Shown here: in pieces, positions 8,240 through 17,843 of the stretch | Layout: every line of letters starts with the position of its first letter | How positions within the stretch are numbered: position 1 is the first letter of the stretch | From: Anoxynatronum sibiricum | GTDB lineage: Bacteria; Bacillota; Clostridia; Peptostreptococcales; Tindalliaceae | NCBI RefSeq assembly: GCF_039414295.1 | Contig: NZ_JBCITM010000028.1 | Coordinates: 1-35,552 of the forward strand | DNA length: 35,552 bases | Direction: 5' to 3' | Made by a program: the position numbers and the translations under genes | The notes under the pieces: model-generated | The model's database searches: none | Told to the model about the DNA's origin: nothing | What the model saw: only the letters and a program-made list of their open reading frames with translations

Positions 8240-8686
8240 GTGGAGCAGGAAAAGCATACTTATTATCTGGTGCACCATCAGGCCCTGCCTGAGGTGCTTC
8301 TTAAAACCGTTCAGGTGAATGAAATGCTCAGTAAAGGAAAAGCCAACACCATTTATGAGGCAGTGGAGCAAGCTGGGATCAGCCGAAGTGCCTACTATAA
8401 GTACCGGCACCATGTCTTTCCCTTTTATGAGATGGGCAAAGGCAGAATCATTACGCTGGCCATGCTGCTGGATCACGTTTCCGGCTGCCTGCTGGAAGTG
8501 CTGAAAGAAATTGCCCGGGTGAACGGGAGTGTGGTAACCATCAACCAGAATATTCCCTATTTACAGGTGGCCAACGTCACCGTTTCCCTGGAAACCATGG
8601 ACCTGACGGTGAATATTGAAACCCTGATTCAGAGACTGCGAAAAATTAACGGCATCCACGAAGTGAAGATTGTCGGGAAAGAATAG
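8240..8686 (+). CDS. ACT domain protein, PheB/UPF0735-like
   Basis: 148 residues. The N-terminal half contains a helix-turn-helix-like segment, KANTIYEAVEQAGISRSAYY (about residues 34-53). The C-terminal half (about 75-148) is an ACT domain beginning near GSVVTINQNIPYLQVANVTV. ACT domains bind amino acids, so this is probably an amino-acid-responsive regulator. Homologues are often linked to hom-thrB in Bacillota, and one in Bacillus is called PheB despite weak evidence for an enzymatic role. The start is GTG at 8240 with CGGAGGTG upstream. The stop at 8686 is nine bases before the preferred hom start, so the genes are co-transcribed. Confidence 0.85.
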   Translation: MEQEKHTYYLVHHQALPEVLLKTVQVNEMLSKGKANTIYEAVEQAGISRSAYYKYRHHVFPFYEMGKGRIITLAMLLDHVSGCLLEVLKEIARVNGSVVTINQNIPYLQVANVTVSLETMDLTVNIETLIQRLRKINGIHEVKIVGKE

Positions 8687-8695
8687 GTGATCTCA

Positions 8696-9982
8696 ATGAA
8701 AACAGTACACATAGGCCTGTTGGGGTTTGGGGTTGTTGGTCAGGGTGTCTGGCAGCTGCTTCAAACCAATCAGGAAGAAATCAGTCATCAAACAGATATC
8801 AAAGTGACAGTGAAAAAAATCCTTATGCGTGACCCTGAAAAAAGCCGGGTATTACCGGCGGAAGACCCCCGTCTGACAACATCCTGGCAGACCATATTGC
8901 AGGATGCTGAAATTGATGTGATCGTCGAACTGATGGGCGGTATTGAACCTGCCAGACAGTATATCACAGAAGCTCTTTCAGCCGGCAAGCATGTGGTGAC
9001 TGCCAATAAAGCGCTTCTGGCGCAGCATGGCAGTGAGTTAAGCAGACTGGCCGCTCACCGGGGTGTTCAGCTGCGGTATGAAGCCAGTGTGGCTGGCGGC
9101 ATCCCTGTTCTCCAGGCCATTCGGGAGAGCCTTTGTGCCAACAGACTGACCTCCATCATGGGCATTGTGAACGGCACCACCAACTATATTCTCAGCAAAA
9201 TGACCCGGGAAAAAACCACCTATGAAGAAGCTTTGGCAGAAGCTCAGGTGAAAGGTTATGCTGAAGCCGACCCCACAGCAGATGTAGAGGGCTTCGATGC
9301 AGCCCACAAGCTGACCATTCTGGCTTCACTGGGTTTTCAAACCACTGTGGATTTCAGTCAGGTATATCGGGAAGGGATCGATCGCATCACGCCTTTGGAC
9401 ATTGAGTATGCGTCAGAATTGGGGTACGTCATTAAGCTGCTTGCCATTGCCCGGGATCTTGAAGGTAAAATTGAGCTGCGGGTGCACCCCACCATGATAG
9501 CCGCCGGACACCCACTGGCCTCGGTGCAGGATGCTTATAATGCAGTGTACATTCAGGGAAATGCAGTGGGTGATCTGATGTTTTATGGCAGGGGAGCAGG
9601 TGACCTGCCCACAGCAAGTGCTGTGATGGGAGATGTGCTCAATGTGGCACATCATCGCACCAATGACCATGCCCCCAGCTACCCGCTGGATTACAAACCA
9701 AATGGCAAGAAAGTACAGTCGATGGATGAAACCACCACCGCCTATTACATCAGACTGTTGGTAAAAGATATTCCCGGTGTTTTGGGACGCATTGCCACTG
9801 CTTTTGGAAATTGTGGCGTCAGCCTATCCTCTGTGATTCAAAAGGGAGATGCTGATCCCGTGTCATTGGTGTTTGTGACCCATCGCACCCGGGAAATTGC
9901 TGTCCAGCAGGCCATCAGAGACATCAGACTCATGGATGAACTGGTTGAAGTGGCGGGAATCATTCGGGTGGAAGACATCTAA
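8696..9982 (+). CDS. hom: Homoserine dehydrogenase
   Basis: 428 residues from ATG 8696, preferred over the GTG at 8687 because AGGTGA is then correctly spaced. It reduces aspartate semialdehyde to homoserine with NAD(P)H in the cytosol, the branch point to threonine and methionine. The N-terminal Rossmann motif is LLGFGVVGQGVW. The catalytic region contains VVTANKALLAQHG and GIVNGTTNYIL. A C-terminal ACT domain starts near YYIRLLVKDIPGVLGRIATA and is expected to mediate threonine feedback. Length is typical for the monofunctional enzyme with ACT domain. It lies between the ACT protein and thrB in one operon; threonine synthase is not present here. Confidence 0.95.
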   Translation: MKTVHIGLLGFGVVGQGVWQLLQTNQEEISHQTDIKVTVKKILMRDPEKSRVLPAEDPRLTTSWQTILQDAEIDVIVELMGGIEPARQYITEALSAGKHVVTANKALLAQHGSELSRLAAHRGVQLRYEASVAGGIPVLQAIRESLCANRLTSIMGIVNGTTNYILSKMTREKTTYEEALAEAQVKGYAEADPTADVEGFDAAHKLTILASLGFQTTVDFSQVYREGIDRITPLDIEYASELGYVIKLLAIARDLEGKIELRVHPTMIAAGHPLASVQDAYNAVYIQGNAVGDLMFYGRGAGDLPTASAVMGDVLNVAHHRTNDHAPSYPLDYKPNGKKVQSMDETTTAYYIRLLVKDIPGVLGRIATAFGNCGVSLSSVIQKGDADPVSLVFVTHRTREIAVQQAIRDIRLMDELVEVAGIIRVEDI

Positions 9983-10002
9983 ACATCAGGGAGGAACAGC
10001 TT

Positions 10003-10905
10003 ATGGCGATGATGCGCGTCAGGGTGCCTGCCACTATGGCCAATATTGGTCCTGGATTTGACTGTATGGGCATGGCTCTAAACCTATATAATGAGTTGGA
10101 AGTGGAAGAACTGGAAAGTGGTCTCATCATTGAAAACATTGGGAGAGATTCAGAAGGACTACCCACGGATGAAACCCATCTGGTGGTGCGCAGCATGCAG
10201 CGGGTTTTTGAAGCCGTTGGACGGAAGCCTGGGGGGATTCATTTGCGAGTAACCACTGCCATTCCCGTCTCCAGGGGGCTGGGCAGCAGTGCAGCGTGTA
10301 TTGTGGGAGGTTTGGTGGCGGCCAATGAATTAATCAGAGGAAATCTGAACCGCCAGGAACTGCTGGAGCTGGCAGTGGAACTGGAAGGGCATCCGGATAA
10401 TGTGGCTCCGGCGTTGCTGGGCGGTATTGTGGTGTCGGCAGGCGAAGCCGGCGACACCAGCTATATCCGGTTTCCTGTACCGGCAGAACTGCAAACTCTG
10501 ACGGCGATTCCCAACATTGAGTTGAGTACCAGTGCCGCCAGACAGGCCCTGCCAAAAGAAGTGCCCTATGCTGATGCTGTTCACAATGTGGGACGGGCGG
10601 CCTTGCTGGTGGCTGCACTGATGCAGGAAAACTACACAGTGGTGGAGAAGGCCCTGGACGACAGGCTGCACCAGCCCTACCGAAGCCGGCTGTTGCCTTC
10701 ACTGGACCACATTTATCAGCAATCAAGAACAAAAGGACTGAAGGCATTAATCATCAGTGGTGCTGGTCCCACGCTGGCCTATCTGCTGATGCCCCAGACC
10801 CGGGACAGCCAACAGATCTTCCTTGACCTGCTGGCAGAAACACCTGAAGAATGGGAAGTGTTGACGCTTTCAGGCGACAATGAAGGTGCCGTGTGTCTTT
10901 GGTAA
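10003..10905 (+). CDS. thrB: Homoserine kinase
   Basis: 300-residue GHMP-family kinase phosphorylating homoserine to O-phosphohomoserine. Motif 1 is VRVPATMANIGPGFDCMG, the ATP-binding motif 2 is PVSRGLGSSAACIVGG, and a conserved GHPDNVAPALLGG follows. Motif 3 is seen near the C-terminus as ALIISGAGPTLAYLL. Length is normal. The ATG at 10003 is preceded by AGGGAGGAACAGCTT and lies 20 bases after hom. It is the last gene of the ACT-hom-thrB unit and is followed by a long perfect inverted repeat. Confidence 0.95.
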   Translation: MAMMRVRVPATMANIGPGFDCMGMALNLYNELEVEELESGLIIENIGRDSEGLPTDETHLVVRSMQRVFEAVGRKPGGIHLRVTTAIPVSRGLGSSAACIVGGLVAANELIRGNLNRQELLELAVELEGHPDNVAPALLGGIVVSAGEAGDTSYIRFPVPAELQTLTAIPNIELSTSAARQALPKEVPYADAVHNVGRAALLVAALMQENYTVVEKALDDRLHQPYRSRLLPSLDHIYQQSRTKGLKALIISGAGPTLAYLLMPQTRDSQQIFLDLLAETPEEWEVLTLSGDNEGAVCLW

Positions 10906-10974
10906 CACCACACCCCTCTGCGAAACAAGTGGATTTAAGCAGAACATCATACAGAAACAGACTCACATCACTGT

Positions 10975-11024
10975 CAACAGACAAGGACGTTTACGGCTAT
11001 GACCATGAACGTCCTTGTCTGTTG
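10975..11024. terminator. Perfect 17-bp inverted repeat downstream of thrB
   Basis: CAACAGACAAGGACGTT at 10975-10991 is exactly reverse-complemented at 11008-11024, with a 16-base loop. It starts about 70 bases after the thrB stop. There is no T-run on either side, so it may be a factor-dependent terminator, an mRNA 3-prime stabiliser, or a protein-binding site rather than a classic intrinsic terminator. Confidence 0.5.
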
Positions 11025-11312
11025 TTGATAAAGATCATGAACAGAAGAGCGGATAACTTGGTTAAGGGTGAAAAGTTAGCTCCCAGCCAATGTTCTTTGG
11101 ATGATTTGTGGGTGTCGGAAACAATGATATATGCCGCCAAAGGTGAGTTGTTGTTTAGAATTAACAGTCTGTTGATGACAAATGAGCACAAAAGAGATAC
11201 CCTGATAAGAGGATGGCGATTTCATAATGCCGGTTTTCGTGAATTTTTTGGCGATTAGGTGTTTTCTGCCGCTTCCTTCGTGTGACATCCCATTAAAATG
11301 GGTAGGTAAACA

Positions 11313-11342
11313 TTGTGGAAATTAGATACTCATGACTATAGT
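11313..11342 (+). promoter_or_regulatory. Predicted glg operon promoter
   Basis: TTGTGG at 11313-11318 and TATAGT at 11337-11342 are separated by 18 bases, a plausible housekeeping promoter about 40 bases upstream of the glgC ATG. A perfect small palindrome at 11289-11302 lies immediately upstream and could be an operator. Based on hexamer matches only. Confidence 0.4.
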
Positions 11343-11383
11343 ATGAAACCCATCTTCAAACAACAACTGAAGGAGGCGTGACT

Positions 11384-12622
11384 ATGTACAAACAAGAATG
11401 CATTGCCATGCTCCTGGCCGGCGGCCAGGGAACCCGGCTGGGAATCCTCACCCGAAAACTGGCAAAACCTGCCGTTCCTTTCGGGGGCAAGTATCGCATC
11501 ATCGACTTCACCCTCAGTAACTGTTCAAACTCCGGCATTTACACCGTGGGGGTGCTGACCCAGTACCAACCCCTGATTCTCAATTCCTACATTGGCATCG
11601 GCAGTCATTGGGATCTGGATAAGAAACGGGGCGGTGTCACGGTACTGCCACCCTACGTGCGTCATGACGGCGGCCACTGGTATTTGGGAACGGCCAATGC
11701 TGTTTATCAAAACATCGAGTTTGTGGATCAGTATGACCCAGAGTACGTGTTGATCCTTTCTGGCGACCATATTTACAAAATGGACTATTCCCTCATGCTG
11801 GACTACCACAAGGAAAAAGCGGCAGATGCCACCATTGCAGTGATCGAAGTTCCATGGGAGGAAACCCACCGGTTCGGCATTATGAACACCAACCTGGATA
11901 ATGCCATAGTGGAATTTCAGGAAAAACCCCAAAAAGCGAAAAACAACCTAGCTTCCATGGGAGTCTATGTGTTCAACTGGCAATTGCTGCGTAAAATACT
12001 GATTGAGGATGAAATGGATAAATCCTCCGACCATGATTTTGGAAAGAATTTGATTCCACGGCTGCTGGAGGAGGAGAAACGGATTTACGCATATCCCTTC
12101 AGGCATTACTGGAAAGATGTGGGAACCATCGAAAGTTTGTGGCAGGCCAACATGGACCTGCTTCATGATCACCCTGAGCTGGATCTTTACGAAAAAGACT
12201 GGAAGATTTATTCAGTCAATCCCAACCAGCCGGTCCAGTTCATTGCTCCCAATGCCCAGGTGAAAAAATCATTGGTGAACGAAGGGTGTCAGATATATGG
12301 ATCAGTGGAAAACTCGGTGTTGTTCCCGGGAGTGGTGGTGGGTGAAGGCAGTGTGATTAAGGATTCAGTGATCATGTCGGACACCGTCATTGGAAAAAAT
12401 GTGACCATTGAGAGAACCATTATTGGTGAAGAATGCACGGTTGAAGATGACTGCATCATTGGTCAGCCGGGAGAAGGGCAGGATGAAATCACGGTGCTGG
12501 GTGAAAATGTGGTGGCGGTAAAAGCTAAAACCATTCCCGGCGGCGTGGAGATCAACATTGAAAACTGTCATGAATTCGGCTGTTGTCCCAATGGCCTTAA
12601 GAAACAGGAGGTGATCTCATGA
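11384..12622 (+). CDS. glgC: Glucose-1-phosphate adenylyltransferase, catalytic subunit
   Basis: 412 residues from the ATG at 11384, seven bases after AGGAGG; a GTG at 11378 is too close to it. The enzyme makes ADP-glucose from ATP and glucose-1-phosphate, the committed step of glycogen synthesis. The nucleotide-binding signature AMLLAGGQGTRLG is intact, followed by KPAVPFGGKYRIIDF. The sugar-binding FQEKP segment lies mid-protein and left-handed beta-helix repeats occupy the C-terminal third. It overlaps glgD by four bases (ATGA), indicating translational coupling and a GlgC/GlgD complex as known in Bacillus and Geobacillus. Confidence 0.96.
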   Translation: MYKQECIAMLLAGGQGTRLGILTRKLAKPAVPFGGKYRIIDFTLSNCSNSGIYTVGVLTQYQPLILNSYIGIGSHWDLDKKRGGVTVLPPYVRHDGGHWYLGTANAVYQNIEFVDQYDPEYVLILSGDHIYKMDYSLMLDYHKEKAADATIAVIEVPWEETHRFGIMNTNLDNAIVEFQEKPQKAKNNLASMGVYVFNWQLLRKILIEDEMDKSSDHDFGKNLIPRLLEEEKRIYAYPFRHYWKDVGTIESLWQANMDLLHDHPELDLYEKDWKIYSVNPNQPVQFIAPNAQVKKSLVNEGCQIYGSVENSVLFPGVVVGEGSVIKDSVIMSDTVIGKNVTIERTIIGEECTVEDDCIIGQPGEGQDEITVLGENVVAVKAKTIPGGVEINIENCHEFGCCPNGLKKQEVIS

Positions 12623-13740
12623 TGAAAGATGTGATGGGCATCATCAATGACACAGACATTGAGCAAAAGCTGAAAGACTTAACCCGGGTGCGGTCCACAG
12701 CGGCAGTACCTTTTGGTGGTCGCTACCGCATCATCGACTTTGTTCTCTCCAACATGGCCAACGCAGGAATCAAGAACATTGGTATACTTACTCAGAGCTA
12801 CAACCGCTCATTGCTGGATCACGTGGATTCGGGGAAAGAATGGGACCTCCTAAGCAAGCGGGACGGCCTGTTCATTCTGCCTCCCATCTTTCGCTATGAC
12901 CAGTTCACTGGGAACCTGGGAGATGTGGATCACTATTACAATCACATGGATTATTTCACCAGAAGCAGGCAGCAATATGTGCTGATTTCCAGCAGCAATG
13001 TCATTTATAACATGGATTACCGGCACATTCAGCAACTATATGAAGAGAAGCAGGCGGATATTGTGCTTGTCTATAAGAATGCAGATACTGAAGAAAATAA
13101 CAATTTTCGCGTATTGTCACTTCTCATTGATAACAATGGGCGGATCCGGGATATGGCAGCCAGCAGAGAGAAAAAGCTGAGTCCGGCCGTTGCACTTGAA
13201 ATTGCTTTTATGAAAAAAACACTGTTCATGCAAATGATCGACGATTGTATTGCCAGGGGGTACCGGGATTTCACCAAAGACGGGCTCATCAAAAATCTGG
13301 AAAAGTACCGGATTTTTGGATACGAACATCAGGGATTCGCTGCCAAAATTGATTCCATACACACCTACTACCGCCACAGCATGGGCCTGTTAAATCCGGA
13401 AGTTTGGAAAGAGCTTTTTTTCAGGCACGGCAGTATTTACACGAAAGTGAAAGATGAACCACCAGTTAAATATCAAGCCAGTGCTATGGTGAGCAATTCA
13501 CTTCTGGCCAATGGATGTCACATTGCCGGAACAGTGGAAAACAGTATTTTGGGACGGGGAGTCACAGTGCACCCTGGTGCAGTGGTGCGGGATTCCATCA
13601 TCATGCAGAAAGGCCAGATTCACCGGGGGGCTGTGGTGGAGAATGCCATCCTGGATAAAGATGTGGTGATTACACCGGGTAAGCAGATACGGGGGGAAAA
13701 AGAATACCCGCTGGTGGTGGAAAAACAGGCGGTTATTTAG
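12619..13740 (+). CDS. glgD: Glucose-1-phosphate adenylyltransferase, regulatory subunit GlgD
   Basis: 373 residues. It resembles GlgC in the AVPFGGRYRIIDFVLSN segment and in the C-terminal beta-helix. It lacks the N-terminal GGxGTRL nucleotide-binding loop: the equivalent region reads VMGIINDTDIEQKL. This is the known GlgD pattern, in which the subunit is poorly active alone and modulates GlgC. The start at 12619 overlaps the glgC stop, with AGGAGGTGATCTC upstream. It is the second gene of the glycogen operon, 51 bases before the chosen glgA start. Confidence 0.94.
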   Translation: MMKDVMGIINDTDIEQKLKDLTRVRSTAAVPFGGRYRIIDFVLSNMANAGIKNIGILTQSYNRSLLDHVDSGKEWDLLSKRDGLFILPPIFRYDQFTGNLGDVDHYYNHMDYFTRSRQQYVLISSSNVIYNMDYRHIQQLYEEKQADIVLVYKNADTEENNNFRVLSLLIDNNGRIRDMAASREKKLSPAVALEIAFMKKTLFMQMIDDCIARGYRDFTKDGLIKNLEKYRIFGYEHQGFAAKIDSIHTYYRHSMGLLNPEVWKELFFRHGSIYTKVKDEPPVKYQASAMVSNSLLANGCHIAGTVENSILGRGVTVHPGAVVRDSIIMQKGQIHRGAVVENAILDKDVVITPGKQIRGEKEYPLVVEKQAVI

Positions 13741-13791
13741 GTGTCTGAGCGAAATGGAACATAAACCATTGAAAGAGATGAGGTGTCAAAC

Positions 13792-15246
13792 GTGTTAAAA
13801 GTGCTATTTGCTGCTTCAGAGGCTGCGCCTTTCATTAAAACAGGCGGACTGGGAGATGTCATCGGATCACTGCCAAAAGCACTGAAACGTGAAAATGTGG
13901 ATGTGCGGGTGGTCATGCCCAAATACCAGGAAATATCTCCAGGCGTTCAGGAAAAAATGCAGTGGCAGGAGAGTATCTATGTGCCGGTGGGATGGCGCAA
14001 TCAGTTTTGTGGATTGGAATATATGGTGTACGAAGGCATTCCTTTCTATTTTTTAGATAACAAATACTATTACAATCGACCGGGCTACTACGGCTATCCA
14101 GACGATGGCGAGCGATACGCCTTCTTCAGTCGTGCAGTGCTGGAAATGCTTCCGTTCTTCGATTTTCAGCCTGATGTGATCCATTGCCATGACTGGCAGA
14201 CGGGGATGGTACCAGCCCTTCACAAGATTGCCTATCAGCAGAAACCGTACTACCAGAACATGAAAACCATGTTCACCATCCATAACCTGCGATATCAGGG
14301 TGTTTTTCCGCCGGAAGTGCTGCGGGAGCTGTTTAATCTGGGGCATGAACATCTGACTCGGGAAGGCTTGGAGTTTCATGGGAATGTGAGCTATATGAAA
14401 GGGGGAATCAACTATGCGGACATCATCACCACGGTCAGCCCCACCTATGCCCAGGAGATTCAAACCCCCTACTACGGGGAACAGATGGACGGGCTGCTGC
14501 GCAGCCACAACCAAAAGCTGAGAGGCGTGCTCAATGGACTGGATTATGAGGAGTATAACCCGGAAACAGATCCGCTGATCCCCCAAACATTCTCAGCGGC
14601 AAACCCTGAGAAAAAAATGGCCAACAAAAAATGGCTGCAGGAGCATCTTGGCTTGCCGGTGAAGCAGGTGCCCCTCATTGCCATGATCACCCGGCTGGTG
14701 CCTCAAAAGGGACTGGACCTGGTGCAGCATGTATTGGATGAAATCATGGAAATGGATGTTCAACTGGTCATTATCGGAACAGGAGATCATCAATATGAGC
14801 AGATGTTGCAGCATGCCGCCCATCGTCATCCTGATAAATGCAGTGTTCAGCTGAAATTTGACAATCATCTGGCTCGGCAGGTATATGCCGCTTCTGATTT
14901 ATTTCTGATGCCCTCTCAGTTTGAGCCCTGCGGGTTGGGACAGCTCATTGCACTTCGCTACGGCAGCCTGCCTGTGGTGAGGGAAACCGGAGGGCTGAAG
15001 GATACGGTCTTCCATCACCGACACCCATCAGGTAAAGGGAACGGATTCACCTTTACCAATTACAATGCCCACGAAATGCTCGGCGCCATTCAGGAAGCAG
15101 TAACCCTTTACCTGAGTGATCCGCCCGGGTGGCAGCAGTTGGTGAAACATGCCATGACCTGCGATTACAGCTGGGATCAGTCAGCCAATACTTACAAAGA
15201 ACTTTATGAAGTCATGACACTGAAAAACAGATCGCCGCTGTTGTAA
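13792..15246 (+). CDS. glgA: Glycogen synthase (ADP-glucose, GT5)
   Basis: 484 residues from GTG 13792, preferred over GTG 13783 because AGGTG then serves as ribosome binding site. It transfers glucose from ADP-glucose to growing alpha-1,4-glucan. The GT5 signature KTGGLGDV lies near the N-terminus (residues about 15-22). The C-terminal GT-B half has the RLVPQKGLDL segment and the acceptor/nucleotide motif PSQFEPCGLGQLIALRYGSLPVVRETGGL. Length is typical of bacterial GlgA. It sits between glgD and glgP in the operon. Confidence 0.96.
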   Translation: MLKVLFAASEAAPFIKTGGLGDVIGSLPKALKRENVDVRVVMPKYQEISPGVQEKMQWQESIYVPVGWRNQFCGLEYMVYEGIPFYFLDNKYYYNRPGYYGYPDDGERYAFFSRAVLEMLPFFDFQPDVIHCHDWQTGMVPALHKIAYQQKPYYQNMKTMFTIHNLRYQGVFPPEVLRELFNLGHEHLTREGLEFHGNVSYMKGGINYADIITTVSPTYAQEIQTPYYGEQMDGLLRSHNQKLRGVLNGLDYEEYNPETDPLIPQTFSAANPEKKMANKKWLQEHLGLPVKQVPLIAMITRLVPQKGLDLVQHVLDEIMEMDVQLVIIGTGDHQYEQMLQHAAHRHPDKCSVQLKFDNHLARQVYAASDLFLMPSQFEPCGLGQLIALRYGSLPVVRETGGLKDTVFHHRHPSGKGNGFTFTNYNAHEMLGAIQEAVTLYLSDPPGWQQLVKHAMTCDYSWDQSANTYKELYEVMTLKNRSPLL

Positions 15247-15304
15247 ACACACTTTCATAACAGGATTGTAAGGTGAAGCTGATCAGTGAAAAGGAGTTAA
15301 GCCA

Positions 15305-17803
15305 ATGGATACGAAAGAAGTAAAAAAAGCAGTTGCCGCAAAGGAAAAGGAAGTGCCTCAGGTTGACCGGGTTCTGGTCAACCAAATAAAAGAAAATGTG
15401 GAAATGAAACTGCAGACCCTCTACGCTCGCACCCTGAAAACGGCTTCTGATGGGCAGATATATAAAGCCATGTCCATGGCATTGAGAGATCGTGTCATGG
15501 AAAAATGGGCCTATTCGAAAGAACAGGAAATCGAAACCAATGGCCGGCAGCTCTATTATCTGTCTATGGAATTTCTCATGGGCCGGCTTTTCGGGAACAA
15601 TCTGATGAACCTGGGGCTGGAGGCACCGGTGATGCAGGCTTGTCAGGAACTGGGCATTGATCTGGAAAAAGTGCGCAACAGCGAGCCAGATGCCGGTTTG
15701 GGCAATGGAGGGTTGGGGAGACTGGCTGCCTGCTTTTTGGACTCCCTGGCCACTCTGGGAATGGAGGGCCATGGGAACGGTATTCGCTATGAATATGGCC
15801 TGTTTAAGCAGAAAATCGTGAATGGCTTTCAGGTGGAGGTGCCCGATCCCTGGTTGGAAGACGGGAACGTGTGGGAAGTGGCCAAGCCGGAAGAACCGGA
15901 AATCATCTGTTTTGGCGGGAAAGTGGAACGAAAGATTAAAAATGGCAAAGAATATGTGATGCTGGAAGATGCCCAGTGCGTGAAAGCCATCCCCTACGAT
16001 GTCCCGGTGCTGGGATATGATTCTGAAGTGGTGAACACGCTGAGGCTGTGGGGAGCACGGGCGCTGAAGCCAATGGACATGGGCCTTTTTGGTCAGGGAC
16101 GCTATGTGGATTCTTTGGCAGAAAAAGAGCTGGCAGAGGTGATCTCCAAAGTACTGTATCCTGAGGATAACCATCCGGAAGGAAAAGCACTTCGCCTGAA
16201 ACAGCAATATTTCTTTGTATCAGCTTCCATTCAGAGCATCCATCGAAAATTCAAGGATGCCGGCAACAATATCTTTGATTTTCATAAAAAAGTGGTGGTT
16301 CATGTGAATGACACCCATCCGGCTCTGGCGATCCCCGAGCTGATGCGCATTCTCATGGACAAAGAGGGCCTGGACTGGGAAGATGCCTGGAGTATTACCC
16401 GCCAGACCTTCGCCTATACCAACCACACCATTCTGGAAGAAGCCTTGGAACGGTGGCCGGAAGAAATGCTGCGAAACCTGCTGCCACGTATCTATGAAAT
16501 TGTCTATGAGATCAACGAAAATTTCTGCAAGGACCTATGGAAACTTCATCCAGGCCAATGGGATCATATTGCCCGCATGGCCATCATATCTTACGGGGAA
16601 GTGCACATGGCCCGTTTGTGCATTGCCGGTTCTTTCTCTGTGAATGGTGTGGCGAAGCTGCACACAGATATTCTTAAAAGAGAAGTATTTAAGGATTTTT
16701 ACCAGGTGGAGCCCCAGAAGTTTAAAGCCATTACCAATGGCGTCACCCATCGCCGGTTCCTGCTGAAAGCCAATCCCAAACTGGCACATCTCATTACTGA
16801 ACACATCGGTGATGGGTGGATCAAGCGCCCGGGAGAATTGACCCATTTCAAAGAACAGGCTGGCAACAAGGATGTTCAGGAGCAACTGGCAGCCATTCGT
16901 CATGAGAACAAAGCGAAGCTGGCAGATCACATTTTTCACAAGTACGCCATCACCGTTGATCCGGATTCCATTTTCGATGTGCAGGTGAAACGGCTCCACG
17001 AATATAAACGGCAGCTGCTGAACGTGATGCATATCATGTTTCTGTATAATAAAATTCTGGATAATCCTGATTTCCCCATGCATCCCCGCACCTTTATCTT
17101 TGGAGCCAAGGCGGCCCCCGGTTATCACAATGCCAAGATGATCATTAAACTGATCCATACCCTGGCGAAAAAAGTCAACAATGACCCCCGGGTAAAAGAC
17201 AAAATCAAGGTGGTGTTCATGGAAAACTACCGGGTCTCCCTGGCCGAGCGGATCATTCCGGCTTCCGATGTGAGTGAGCAGATCTCCACCGCTGGAAAAG
17301 AAGCCTCGGGAACGGGCAATATGAAGTTCATGCTCAATGGTGCCCTTACCATCGGAACACTGGACGGTGCCAACGTGGAAATGAAGGAAGCTGTTGGTAC
17401 CGACAATATCTATATCTTTGGATTAACGGCAGAGGAAGTGTCCAATTATTACCAGCTGGGCCATTACCGGCCTTATGAACTGTACCAGAGACAACCGGAG
17501 CTGCGCCAGGTGATGGACCAATTGGTGAATGGATTCCTGCAGGAAGAACATCCTGATATGTTCCAGGGGCTCTACAATGGGTTGCTGTATGGTCACTACG
17601 GCATGGCTGATCCTTATTTTCTTTTGAAAGATTTCGAGCCTTATTGCCAGGCCCAGACCCGTTTGGGCCTGGAGTACAAAAAGCCGGAGATGTGGTGGAA
17701 AAAAGCCATTCTCAATATTTCCCACGCCGGTGAGTTTTCCAGTGATCGCACCATTCGTGACTATAACGAACAGGTGTGGCACCTGCCGATTTACGGCAAA
17801 TAA
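15305..17803 (+). CDS. glgP: Glycogen/alpha-glucan phosphorylase (GT35)
   Basis: 832 residues. It releases glucose-1-phosphate from non-reducing ends of glycogen using phosphate and pyridoxal phosphate. The PLP-binding lysine is K674 in EASGTGNMKFMLNGALTIGT. Other family segments are YYLSMEFLMGR, EPDAGLGNGGLGRLAACFLDS and AITNGVTHRRF. Length is normal for bacterial enzymes. The ATG at 15305 follows AAAAGGAGTTAAGCCA. The gene is 58 bases after glgA and 40 bases before the GH13 gene, so synthesis and degradation enzymes are co-transcribed and balance is presumably set allosterically. Confidence 0.97.
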   Translation: MDTKEVKKAVAAKEKEVPQVDRVLVNQIKENVEMKLQTLYARTLKTASDGQIYKAMSMALRDRVMEKWAYSKEQEIETNGRQLYYLSMEFLMGRLFGNNLMNLGLEAPVMQACQELGIDLEKVRNSEPDAGLGNGGLGRLAACFLDSLATLGMEGHGNGIRYEYGLFKQKIVNGFQVEVPDPWLEDGNVWEVAKPEEPEIICFGGKVERKIKNGKEYVMLEDAQCVKAIPYDVPVLGYDSEVVNTLRLWGARALKPMDMGLFGQGRYVDSLAEKELAEVISKVLYPEDNHPEGKALRLKQQYFFVSASIQSIHRKFKDAGNNIFDFHKKVVVHVNDTHPALAIPELMRILMDKEGLDWEDAWSITRQTFAYTNHTILEEALERWPEEMLRNLLPRIYEIVYEINENFCKDLWKLHPGQWDHIARMAIISYGEVHMARLCIAGSFSVNGVAKLHTDILKREVFKDFYQVEPQKFKAITNGVTHRRFLLKANPKLAHLITEHIGDGWIKRPGELTHFKEQAGNKDVQEQLAAIRHENKAKLADHIFHKYAITVDPDSIFDVQVKRLHEYKRQLLNVMHIMFLYNKILDNPDFPMHPRTFIFGAKAAPGYHNAKMIIKLIHTLAKKVNNDPRVKDKIKVVFMENYRVSLAERIIPASDVSEQISTAGKEASGTGNMKFMLNGALTIGTLDGANVEMKEAVGTDNIYIFGLTAEEVSNYYQLGHYRPYELYQRQPELRQVMDQLVNGFLQEEHPDMFQGLYNGLLYGHYGMADPYFLLKDFEPYCQAQTRLGLEYKKPEMWWKKAILNISHAGEFSSDRTIRDYNEQVWHLPIYGK

Positions 17804-17843
17804 GAGTCAAATGTGTGTAAAAACAGGAAAGAAGGGATCAGTC

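Larger units (their letters stand above)
10906..11383. other. Intergenic region thrB / glgC
   Basis: About 480 bases. It holds the 17-base inverted repeat at 10975-11024, a smaller palindrome CCCATT-AA-AATGGG at 11289-11302, and a predicted promoter at 11313-11342 before glgC. An open frame across most of it (10893-11258) overlaps the thrB end, has no ribosome binding site and no recognisable product. Confidence 0.5.

Noticed and set aside
10893..11258. 121-codon plus-strand open frame after thrB
   Set aside because: No ribosome binding site, starts inside thrB, contains the long inverted repeat, and the translation has no recognisable features.
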